Assembly (NCBI GenBank): GCA_036346255.1
Contig: CM070632.1
Coordinates: forward strand, 22,151,408 to 22,215,407
Source: Ampelocalamus luodianensis
Taxonomy: Eukaryota > Streptophyta > Magnoliopsida > Poales > Poaceae
Length of the DNA stretch: 64,000 nucleotides
Reading direction: 5' to 3'
Shown: positions 54,567 to 64,000 of the stretch, piece by piece
Layout of the letters: the number at the start of each line of letters is the position of its first letter
How positions within the stretch are numbered: position 1 is the stretch's first letter
Program-made: the position numbers and the translations under genes
The notes under the pieces: generated by a model
Told to the model about the DNA's origin: nothing
What the model saw: only the letters and a program-made list of their open reading frames with translations
Database searches by the model: none

Positions 54567-57500
54567 TGTAACATCCCAAGTTTGGCATGTGTTTCAAATG
54601 TAAGAAAATGTGTAGAAATTAAAACTTTTTCTTACATCTTGTATTTCCTGTATGGTCTGAAGAGTTCTTGTACAAGAATTATGGAAATACAAAGTCATAA
54701 GTCACTTTGATCCAAAACCTTGTCTTCCAAAAACAATCTTGTCAAACCTTATGATCATTCCTTGGAAATATTTTTTCTAAGTTCTGGGGTTGATGTGTGA
54801 CCCCTCTGAAAAATTTCACAATTTTTAGAAATTGTTTGAATACATTTGGAAGTAAGTCAAACCTGTTTAAAGCTTAGTCAAACCCTAGCTTAGCACCTTG
54901 CAGAATTTTTGGAGGAAAATGCACTGCATAAAACTTCTGAGAATTTTACACAAGGTCAATATCTTAGTTAGCAAGCTCCTGTAAATATTTCAGAATTTTT
55001 GGAGTTGTTTTGCTACCTCAAATAAATCCCCAAAGTCTGTATCAATTCAAAACCCTAAAATTTGAACTCTGGTCTGAGTCAGACTTGGGCTCGAGTCAAA
55101 CCCGAGCCCAAACCATCGGACTCGGTCGAGCCAGGTCCTAAAGCCGCACTCGGGTGCGTGCGTTGAGCCGTTGGATTTCCATCCGACGCTCACGACCTCC
55201 CCTGCTCTTTTGAACTTCAGGAGCTCTTGGGCAACCTCAACCGTTCGATTAGATTTCCACCGCCCACGACCACCCTAGCTTTCTCTGGTCTTATTCCTCC
55301 TCGCGACGTGCGCTGTACAGTGAGCAGTATGGGCTAGGTCTTGTCATGCGCTCCGTCAATGCTCTCTCGTCGGGGCAGTTGCTGCGTGGCAACACTTTCG
55401 GCCCAAAGCCGTGTCTCGCGCTGCTCCCAGTTCTGTCGCGGAATTGAGCTTGACCGTAGCTCGCCACGGGGCCCCCCTTCCTTTGTGCCATGCTCGTTAG
55501 CTTCAAAAAGCCTCTGAGCTCCTCCTCTAGTTCCCTTCCACACCTCCAGTCACCCCACAACCCCCTCTCCTTGTGGTTTTGAGCAAATCATCAGGGAACC
55601 CATTTCCACCATTTTTCGGCCGTGAAGCTCGATGGTGGGAGTGGTGCTCCCGTGGTCCTCTCGCTCTGTTCTTTGCTCCTCTGGGCACCTCTGGTCATCG
55701 TAAATCCTGTCCCCAACTCCTTTTTGGGTTGCTTTTACAGGAGCAGCTCGAATTGAAGTTTCCGCAGTTGGCGGCCGAAAGGGGACTTCGTCGTTCCCAA
55801 CTCTGGTGAGTATCCTCTGTTCAATCCCTTGCTCCTGGACCACCCCTTGGTCATCGCGAAGCTATCTTGACCTTTCTTTTTGTCTCTGTTGGCTCAGAGC
55901 ATCTTTCTGCCGCTGTCTTCCTCATCTCCGGCGTGGGTCTCCACCGCCAGCACTCCTTCGACTTCCCTCAGTCCTCTTCTGTGCCCTGGTGAGTTCACTT
56001 TAGCCTCCTAGAGCTCGAGCACCATATAGTTTAGGTCGTAGCGGACCTTTTTCGCGTTTTTGGTTTTTGCCGAAACCACTCCTCCGCCCTTCTCCGGCTC
56101 GCCGGCGATTTAGGCCAGCTCCGCCGTCGAGAGTGCTCCCATTAGGTCCGCAATAGTATTGTGTATGTTTTGGTGTAGTTGGCTTGCGCCGCCGTGGCCG
56201 AGGTCGTCGGCGACGTGCCATCAAGCTCAGCGCGGTGCTCCGTACCCTTGTCGTATTTTCGACAAGTCCCCAGACCACCTGGTTTAATCCTGGCCATAGA
56301 GGACCTCCCCAGGATTAGATCTGGACCTTATACTTCTTTCTGAAAATATTTAGTCTTAAGACCTCCCCTAGTTTAATCTCAGCCGTTGTTGATTTTTGGA
56401 GAATAGCTCTTGGCCGTACGATCTTACTTTGTAAAACCTTAAGCGCCAGGACCACCCCTGTTTTGATCCTAGCCGTTTAGGATCACCTCAATCTAGATCT
56501 TAGCCGTAGGGATCACCCTCAGTGTGTCCGCAAAAGACCACCATGGTTATTTTGTGAAAACCACCCCCAGGACCTCTCCTGGGGTCCTCTTTGCAAAAGA
56601 CCACCCCTGATCCTTGTAAAGAGAACCTCAGGACCTCCCTTCGCTTGATCTGGACTGTTCAGGACCTCCCCATGGAGATCTGAGCCGTCCAGATCTCTTT
56701 CTGTTAAAACCTTGTCTTTGAGGACCTCCTCGTGTAAATCTTGACCATTGAAGACCTCCCCTGCGAGATCTTAGCCGTCGGGATCTCCCTCCTTTAGAAC
56801 TTGTCGCGTAGGACCTCCTCCGAGTAAATCTAGGCCGCTCAAGACCTCCTCTGGTAGATCTTGACCATCCTATACCTCCTCCGTTAGATACTTAACCTTA
56901 GGACCTCTATGTAGCTCTGGACCGTTGGATCTTCATCTAACGGGCTGGACCTTCTCGGGGGGTTAGAGCTCTTAGCATTCTAGTCCTTATGGACTGCCCG
57001 ATTCTCGATCTACGTCTCAGATCTTGAGTACATTTGGACTTCCGATTGTATCGCTGATCTGGGCCGTTCATCGTTAGATTTGTGGCCCAGGTTGGTTGGG
57101 GCATTCAGGAAGTCCGAATGTCACCTCCTTTGAGAGCCGTTGGATCTAAATCCAATGGTGGGGTGGTGTTGGGCGCTGTGCGCACTCGTTCGGCCGCGCG
57201 CGTGGGCCGTTCAATTCGCGATCAGCGGCCCACAAAGCTCCACGTCATTTCTTCCTGAGTAGGTTTTGTTTAAATCTAGTAATCTTTTATTTGTCAACTA
57301 AGAATTGTACCAAACTTTGAAAATTCATATCTAATTCGGTTTACATCCTTTTTAGATGTTTCCAGCTGTGTTAAATTCATGTTTCACTAAAGTTTAATCT
57401 AAAAATGCATTTAGACATGGTTCTGTAACAGAAAATTTTGTAAACAATGTTAACTAGTTTTCAGCCATTTTAGAATATTCCATAAATTAATTTGAATGTT

Positions 57501-59675
57501 GTAAAATGCATAACTTTTTCTGTATAACTCCAATGTGAGTAAACTCAAGCTTGTAAATTTTCTCTGTTAGCATACTTTCACATGAAATAGGTTTTGCTCA
57601 TGTCCAGATTCCTGAAAAATGATATGCGCTAGTTTACCACTTAGAAAAATCATAAGTAATTCATTTTAACTCCAAATTGAGTAAACTCAACTTTGCTGAT
57701 CTTAAGATGTCATTATATACCTACCATAAAAATTTCAGGTCTTAGATCATTCTGGAAATTTATGCCATGAACAGTACCAGTAATTAATTTAGTTTGAATT
57801 TCTAGGTTGAGAGAATTTGTTTTAGCTATAACTTTTTCATACTTAGTCCAAATGACCTGATTCTTGTTCCTAAATTTGTCTAAAATCATGCTCTTGCTAC
57901 TGTATAAATTTCATGGGGTTTGGATGACTTTTGCTTTTGAGTTTCTTTCGGTGCTTTTCGTTCTTATTGGTTTTATCGCATTTTCGCATTAGGTTCCGAA
58001 GAGATTGTCGATCTTGAATCTGATCCCCAGCAGCCAAACTCTGCCCTCCAGCAAGGCAAGCAGATGTAGCATCATTTGACCATGTTGTCCCTATTATTTT
58101 CAAATTCTAATATGTTGTTTGCAAATTCTACTTATGCATGTCTATCTTGTTTTAAACTATTGTCGATAGTTGACCTATTAGATGCATAATCTGTAGGAAA
58201 ATGTTTATCCTCTACTACTGAGCCTAGGACTATCTTGCTGTGATTTTGGGTTCGTTGGATGAACCCTTATCACTTAGTAGTATGAGTTAATGTTGCTTAG
58301 TCATTCTTAGCTACCGATAGAAATAGACGGTTGTCGACTTAGTCGATAACCTTGATCACACAAACTTATTACGACTTTATGATTTCAGCCTTGGTGCTAT
58401 GTTTAAATGTGAAAACTAAAAATGAAAACAAAATGATTTGGACTTGGGCACATTGGTATGTTGGTGTGATTTTGGGTGTGACTGGAATGGTACCCGAGTC
58501 AACAAGGAGCGAACATCTTGTTACACTAAACCAAGCATTTCTTACGTGCTAACCACACTAGAAGGTATGGGACCTCTCTTGACTTAGTACTTTGGCGTGT
58601 GTTGGCTACGAGTTGCAGGAGGGCGTGTGTGTATTGTGTTGTGGTAAAATGAGGTGGTTTATGTGTTAAGAGCATTGTAGTTGTCCGAAAAGCTTTACCC
58701 CGAGGGGTAGTTGTCTTTTCGGCGTTACAATGTAAGCGTATGGGTTTCTATCCATACGAGCGGCTCGTAATTGATACACAATATTGAAAACATCTCGTAG
58801 GACTTAGCCGTACCGGTATACCTTTGGAAGTGTGCTAATCTTGTGACTTAAAGGCGGTCTGAAGTGTGGGTACATTGGTACACCCCTGTAGGATTTTGAT
58901 CTATTCGAATAGCCTCGTCCTAGGTTATGGACACGCTTGGAGAAGTCTTTTAAGAGTTAGACTACAACATTTTAATTAAAACTTGATGGGTGGTACGAAT
59001 CGGGGATTCGTGCTATGTTGTGGTGGCTATTGGGTTAGTCACCTCTAGTTGGTTACTTGTTATTTATTGATTACTCGCTGTTACTTTAATGCTTAAAAAC
59101 AGATTTTATCAAATGCCTTCAATCTATTACATTATTGCAAATGAAAATTGCTTTACGCGTCCAATTAACCATATAACCAATTCCTTTGTTACAGCTCTCA
59201 TGTAGCTATATATAGGCTTGTTACTCGTAAGTCTTGCGAGTATATTTTTTGTACTCACCTGCATTGCTTGTTGTGTGCAAAGGAGGAAGGTGAGCCACAA
59301 GGGCCTCACTTCTGTGAGATGTGCTGTGGCAGTGTTTGAGACGACTAGCTTGGCGGCCCGATCGATTGCCTTGTGGGTTGTGGCTAACTGGTCGTCTTTT
59401 GGTTAAACCCATCTTATGGCACCTTTTGCTCCCGCTGTTATTGATACTTGATGTCATTTGGCCGGTCGATTCTTTTGTAATAACTTTATATTATGTATGT
59501 CGTTTGCTAGACTTGTTATATTGTGTTGTATGGACTTGATGCATGCTTTTGTAAAGATGTATGTGTGCTGCATTTCTGGGAAGCACATGTCCATCGAGGC
59601 ACGGTGTATTTTGTTTGTGATGCTAGAGCCAATGGAAGGCTAAGTATTACAAGCTAAATAAACTAGGGTCTCACA
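54567..59675 (+). mobile_element. solo LTR, gypsy family 1, copy B (5109 bp)
   Basis: It starts TGTAACATCCCAAG and ends GGGTCTCACA, with perfect flanking TCCTT (54562-54566 and 59676-59680). It is collinear with 1287-6433, including the opening block, GACCTCC minisatellite, CTATTCGAATAG core (58901-58912) and terminal block. Removing it rejoins a CACTA coding frame (EAKLRNSPIGFLDP), so it inserted in an exon. It is unusually long for a plant LTR. The short ORFs within are not genes. Confidence 0.93.
55190..57000 (+). repeat. GACCTCC minisatellite, LTR family 1 copy B
   Basis: Units such as AGGACCTCC plus GAGATCTTAGCCG recur as in 2000-4260, but the array is several hundred bp shorter. Hairpins of the CCGTTGGAT type flank it (55168-55189 and 57137-57158). 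Confidence 0.7.
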
Positions 59676-59680
59676 TCCTT

Positions 59681-61870
59681 AATTTAGCTTCAGAAATCAT
59701 GTATCTATATACATATATACAAAAACAAGGAGTTATATATAACATTTATTGGTATTACATAAACACTGACCGTGATTATATACACTTACAGTGTCCAGCA
59801 TAACATGACTGAGACGTTGAGGGAGTTGAGATTGAAGAGCCAGAACATGTCATCGAAGGTCACCTTGAAGACACAGTCTTGAGCCTCGTGGTTAAAATGA
59901 CCCTTCTTGAACTTGACGGTGACACCCGAGCGTCGTTGTTCATCCGTCTTGTTAGCCTGTTCCATGTACCATATATGCAATCTTGTGCAAGCCAATCCTA
60001 GGGTAGGGTTGTCTAACTTCTCGACCAACGACTTGCCTAGTACGAATTTCCAGGCCAACGGTAAGAAGGGGATATCAGGATAGGAGTCGACTGTCTTCGA
60101 TTTGCCCTTGTTGTCTCGCTTTGTATAGGGCGACTTCACAAGAGTCGACCGATCATGAGGCATAGATGCATTTGATGCATCGGGCCCTTGCCGCTCCGGT
60201 GCAGGTAGCTCTGGTATAGATACTTCCTGTGAAGTTGACACCAGTGCAGGTAGCTCCAGACAGATGTCTCTATTGGGCCACTAGATGAATGCTCCAATAG
60301 CTTGCCCTACAGTCACGACCTCATCGTTTGGGGGCTTCTCCAGCTGGACGACCTCAAAATTGGTATAAACACCGTCCACATTCACTTTTGCGAAACCCGG
60401 CGCTATATTTACACCGTGCAGTAAGGCCCCAACATCAGATGGTTATACCTAGCCCCAAGCAGCATCCAGGGCAATGGGGCCGCATCTCACTTGGAGCTTG
60501 CACTTCGTTGCCCCCTACATAATGATACAAAATTAGCTACTCCAACAAACCTATCAATGGATCGAGCATTCCAGGGATAATAATTATTACCAGGATGTCA
60601 TCAATAGGAAATCTGTTATTGATTTCTAAGTTATGGTTGAACGCGCAGCTACTCTGACGTTTAGGGGGCTAGCTAGCAAAGTAGCGGTGAGGGCTTCCAA
60701 TTGATTTGTGAGGGATGCACGAATCTCCTCTCGTACAACATCCCGCATCTCTTCTCTGAGGGATGCACGAATCTCCTCTCGTAGCTGTGCTTCGCGCTCG
60801 ACTTTGGCTCTCTTCATACTCTGGTACGTCCCGGAGTCCTTTGAGAATCCATCTTTTCATTGAACATAAAGACCATTGCCTCTCATGCGACCCGGATGCC
60901 CCTTGTTTCCCAGGACCGCGGAGAGTATATCTTTCTCCCTGTCTGCCTAGAATAAGCCTTGGGAAGATTGTGTAGTACTCAGCTCTTCTTACAAGAGTCC
61001 GACATGTTATTTTACTTCCTATGAAGTTATCGAGTAATTACAAATTAGATAGTTTGATATCTCACCAGACGTCGGAACACTTCCTCGTCTACGGGTTTGG
61101 AAAGGAGGTGACCCCTGAAGACGCGGTAGATAACCTCGCCATTAGCCACTGTTTGGAACGCTCATCAGTGATCCCGACAAATGGTGGGGAGGCACCCAAC
61201 TGCCGTGCATGCTCGTTATGATCCCCTCCATTGCAGGATTTTACCCGCATACCCAGCGGTGCCGAGTCTGTGGGGGTGCGTGTTTTTTTGCCTGGAGGGT
61301 CTTGTGTGCCTCACTTTCGATCCTAAAATCATTTGTCGTCTTCTTCGCCACAAAGTCTTCCCAGTACTCCTCTACAAACGGATACTTCTGGAAGGGCGTC
61401 AAATCCTTCTCTACGTAATCCTTGATAAGCGTGCTCTTGAAGTTCCTTCTTGCTTTGCACGCCGCTAGCAACGCGTATCGTTGCACGGAGGCCTTATGTT
61501 GCTCCGGTATCTAGAACGATTTAAAATTTTCCTTCACCGACCCATTTTTCTGATTTTTATCTTTGGTCAACTCCTTCCATGAATCATAGGTGATCTTGAC
61601 CCGTTCGCGTGCAACTATTCCGACCGTTGTCCGGAATACGGACGCTGCTCGGTGAGGACTCAGAGGGGGCCCAGACACATCGACTCTCATGATGGTAAAT
61701 CGGCCCTTGAGCCTTTTCGACATTCCTCTTTCATTGTGCTTGGATTTTCCAGAGGACGGCACATCAAACGTAACGAAGAATGAGCAGACGACAACTTCAC
61801 AAGAAATAGAGGTTCTATCACGCATCAACATATTATCATAAGATTCTCTGTGTATGGGTATACACACTAA
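59681..61870 (-). pseudogene. CACTA ORF, upstream half: Transposase_24-like region and protease N-part
   Basis: On the minus strand the order starts with PSGKSKHNERGMSKRLKGRFTI and TYDSWKELTKD (61867-61511). Next come RNFKSTLIKDYVEKD, TPFQKYPFVEEYWEDFVAKKT (61486-61241) and GGDHNEHARQLGASPPF. A DSGTYQSMKRAKVEREAQL coiled-coil with repeated REEIRASLREEM follows (60860-60626). Last is the segment FVLGKSLVEKL, LACTRLHIWYME, FNHEAQDCVFKVTFDDMFWLFNLNSLNVSVMLCW (60241-59786), which leads into the Ulp1 domain. This is the second ORF of plant CACTA elements (Transposase_24 type plus protease), not the TNP2 transposase. Several frame breaks exist between pieces, and introns are probable. Confidence 0.8.
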
Positions 61871-62881
61871 TTAAATGACATAATTGACATATAAACATGT
61901 AAATCCTCCAAGTCAGCCAACAACACTTAATCTACTGACAGAATAGCATGTATTATGAATTGGATCACAGAACCCGGAGGTTCAACCAATTAACCAACCA
62001 AAAGTAACAGACTAAATGCTAAAGATCAATCAACAGTAGTAAGCATTCTATTCCAATTAGAGCTCAAGTTCAAACCCGATTATCAAAACAATTCCGATAC
62101 AAGACTATTATCATCACATAGCATTCATCTCAAGCCCACTGCACCACATTTCAATATGAACATATCAAATGCAAAAGGGTAATAAAATTGAAATGTTGTG
62201 ATGCTCACGAAGCAGATGACAATCAAAGCTAAGCAATCAGAGCAATGTGTGAGGGGAAGGGGCGTCGGGGCCGGCAACTCGACATCTGTTACCTTTGGGC
62301 ATCGAGGGATGGACGAGCAGGGAGCACCAGAGTAGCAGGGCGGCGTCGAAGGGGAGGAGGGGCGCCGAGTTCGGGGAAGCGGTGGCTCGTGCTCGGAGAG
62401 GAGGCGGCGGGCTCAGGGGAGGAGGCACGCTGGGCTCGAGGAGGAGGCGATGTCGAGGACGGCGGTGACGAGCTCGGGGAGGAGGCAGCGGCTCGTGCTA
62501 GGGGGAGGAGGGATGTTAGAGAAACTTAATCATTGGAGTGGGGGTTGACAAACCCTAGAGTCTGAGAATAAGGGTTTGTTTGGTTCATTGAATTTTTTTG
62601 CTATTTTATAGAGCCCGGGTCTGTTCAGACTGTTCGATCGGAATCGGACGGTCTGATTCCAATGAGACGTTTGGACCTCCTAATAGGTCGGTCCGCCCGA
62701 TTCCGATCGGACGGTCCGAATTGACCCAGGCTCTATAAAATAGCAAACAAATTCTAACAATTCTAGCAAAATTCACAAAAATTATGGCCATCCAAATACA
62801 ACTTCATTCATCAAACCAAGCACCATGCTGAACCATCGAGGACCATCCTATCCAAGCAACGAAACCAAAATGGGGTTAGAC
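61871..62881. other. 5'-side sequence of CACTA element 1 and junction
   Basis: AT-rich sequence to about 62215 gives way to a GC/GGA-rich block (62230-62530), then the foldback element (62590-62754). After that comes unremarkable sequence up to the second sub-terminal array. A matching CACTA right end (CCTTTTCTGTAGTAGTG) was searched for by eye and not found. Confidence 0.4.
62590..62754. mobile_element. 165-bp foldback (palindromic) MITE-like element
   Basis: Left GAATTTTTTTGCTATTTTATA (62590 on) and right TATAAAATAGCAAACAAATTC (to 62754) are inverted copies. The pairing continues inward through GAGCC(C/T)GGGTC and GATCGGAATCGG(A/G)CGG, so nearly the whole unit folds on itself. No flanking duplication was identified. 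Confidence 0.65.
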
Positions 62882-63090
62882 ATCACAGACGGTTCCAATA
62901 AATAACCGTCTGTGATATGATGTATCACAGACGGTTTTTAGATGGAACCATCTGTGATATCTCATGTATCACAGATAGTTTTTATATGAAACCGTCTGTG
63001 ATATCTAATTTATCACAGACGATTATTTATATTAAACCGTCTGTGATATATAATCACAGACGGTTTGTCCTAAGAAACCATCTGTGATAT
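62882..63090. repeat. CACTA sub-terminal repeat array (2)
   Basis: Five ATCACAGACGGTT/AACCGTCTGTGAT pairs, loops 8-12 nt, clearly homologous to 53240-53460. The outermost 130 bp that should hold the CACTA end are absent. Confidence 0.88.
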
Positions 63091-63399
63091 TCTTTTGTAT
63101 TGCTAAATCTATTTCTATTTATTGGCTAGCCTCAGGAAAAGTACTAGCCATGCCCTCTGAAACAAGCAGAAACACAACAAGTACATGTATACATCCAATT
63201 CACATTCAGTTCAGAAACATGCACATCCATTTCACAAATTCAGATATGACACATTCACATATACATAAATACAAATTCACATATGACACATTCTCATATA
63301 CATAAATGCAAATTCATAACATATATATGACACATAAATATCTCACTCATCATTCCACTTGCTTATCTCCTTAAAAAAATTAGGCCTTCATGATGATCG

Positions 63400-63690
63400 A
63401 CGAGTATGTAGCTAGTTTCGTCACATCGTTCTTCCTCGACCCTTATGCTGTTTCCGAAAGGAGGCAACTTGTCAAATTGATTGTATTCTTCCTCATCCAC
63501 TACATTCTCAACTCCGGCAATCCTTCTTTTTCTATGAAGAACTACGCAACGCTTCTTATTTGTCTAGTCGGTTACATAGAAGACTTGAACAACTTGGTTA
63601 GCGAGTACGAATGGTTTGTCTTTGTATCTGACACGTTCAAGGTCCACGGTAGTGACGCCGTACCTGTCAACGTTCACCTGTGGGATGTGG
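63400..63690 (-). pseudogene. CACTA TNP2-type transposase, C-terminal domain
   Basis: On the minus strand the frame gives VDRYGVTTVDLERVRYKDKP, FVLANQVVQVFYVTD, then TAG, then KKRCVVLHRKRRIAG, VENVVDEEEYNQFDKLPPFG. This is the DUF4216-like tail of plant CACTA transposases (pattern: TVDL, DPFVLASQ, QVFYV-D, W-VV). The in-frame TAG and the missing upstream catalytic part, out of the window or lost, make it a pseudogene here. A plus-strand frame over the same bases (63390-63746) is a shadow. Confidence 0.72.
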
Positions 63691-64000
63691 GGACCCCGGT
63701 AAATATCTCCATAAGACCGAGATTAGACAAGGTCTTAGGGACATAAACACGGTCTCTCGGTAAATGAATTCAATTTAACTCTATCCAAGTGAGAGGCTTA
63801 GGTGAATGCTAGAGCCTCAACGATCATCTGTATTTGCTCCTTTGCGAGCACTACATGATTATCGATTCTCTTCGATTGAAGCACTACACTTAGTGAGTTA
63901 AATGGAATTCATCAACAACGAGTATGACTTATATTGGCTCCCAAGATCAACGACCAATATACTCATACTCTCATCCAACGTTGATTACATCCATACAACG

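Larger units (their letters stand above)
53113..62870 (-). mobile_element. CACTA (En/Spm) transposon, gene on minus strand, split by a solo LTR
   Basis: The terminal sequence CACTACTACAGAAAAGG begins at 53113 and is followed by a sub-terminal array of ACAGACGGTT inverted pairs (53150-53460). Going inward on the minus strand are the C-terminal exons of an Ulp1-protease-like gene, then (beyond the inserted LTR at 54567-59675) its upstream exons with a Transposase_24-like region up to about 61870. GC-rich sequence follows. The opposite terminus was not found; the right limit is placed where a second CACTA relic begins. No complete TNP2 transposase is present in this copy. Confidence 0.8.
62882..64000 (-). 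mobile_element. truncated second CACTA element, 3' end only, runs off window
   Basis: This begins abruptly within an ACAGACGGTT sub-terminal array (62882-63090) without a CACTA terminus. Its following 200 bp (TATTTCTATTTATTGGCTAGCC, CCTCTGAAACAAGC, ACACAACAAGTA) match 53480-53620 of the first element in the same orientation. Beyond that the coding part differs: a TNP2-type C-terminal domain instead of the Ulp1 end. The element is cut by the window end. Confidence 0.75.

Noticed and set aside
63390..63746. 118-codon plus-strand frame
   Set aside because: The minus strand of the same bases encodes a recognisable TNP2 C-terminal domain, so this is its shadow.

Overview
The window looks like nuclear DNA of a grass (Poaceae). 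Its two ordinary genes have very GC-rich first exons and short introns with standard GT-AG borders. The rest is a dense mass of nested grass-type transposons. There are no bacterial operons, rRNA, tRNA or CRISPR.

Region 1 (153-16103) is one Ty1/copia retrotransposon. It is still bounded by its two LTRs and a 5-bp target-site duplication (TSD; GTCTC), but later insertions cut it into four pieces. From left to right these are a truncated Ty3/gypsy 3' end with a 5.1-kb LTR joined to a reversed LTR fragment, a 3.5-kb solo LTR (TSD GGGAC) and a 0.9-kb solo LTR (TSD CTATC). Region 2 (17269-20402, minus) is an intact-looking four-exon gene for a 5'-adenylylsulfate reductase-like thioredoxin-fold protein (APRL5 type). 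About 600 bp upstream of it lies a complete PIF/Harbinger DNA transposon (21008-25367, TSD TTA). It carries both a Myb/SANT-like ORF1 and a DDE transposase, and each ORF is cut by a single in-frame TAG near its 3' end.

Region 3 (27085-39960) is a full-length Ty3/gypsy element of the TAT type (TSD AATAT). It has a decayed gag-pol, tandem repeats after pol and a spliced antisense ORF. Its LTRs and the introns of the antisense ORF carry arrays of a short hairpin (GTCGTA, 7-8 nt loop, TACGAC). Region 4 has small elements, an F-box fragment and an intact two-exon gene for a plastid-targeted small multidrug export family membrane protein (43524-45403, plus), followed by an RNase H-like relic.

Region 5 (46786-48770) is a long-TIR Mutator-like element with a 9-bp TSD, itself filled with MITE-like inverted repeats and TA/GA microsatellites. 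Region 6 (49438-64000) is CACTA territory. A 3.7-kb solo LTR (TSD AGGCA) sits exactly across the end of a CACTA element (from 53113). That element's Ulp1-protease-type gene is split by a second 5.1-kb solo LTR (54567-59675, TSD TCCTT). A truncated, related CACTA 3' end begins at about 62882 and runs off the window.

Only APRL5 and the small multidrug export gene look like functional host genes. The rest records repeated insertion followed by LTR-LTR recombination: four solo LTRs with exact TSDs. All exon borders, TSDs and element ends were read by eye; no alignment or database search was possible.
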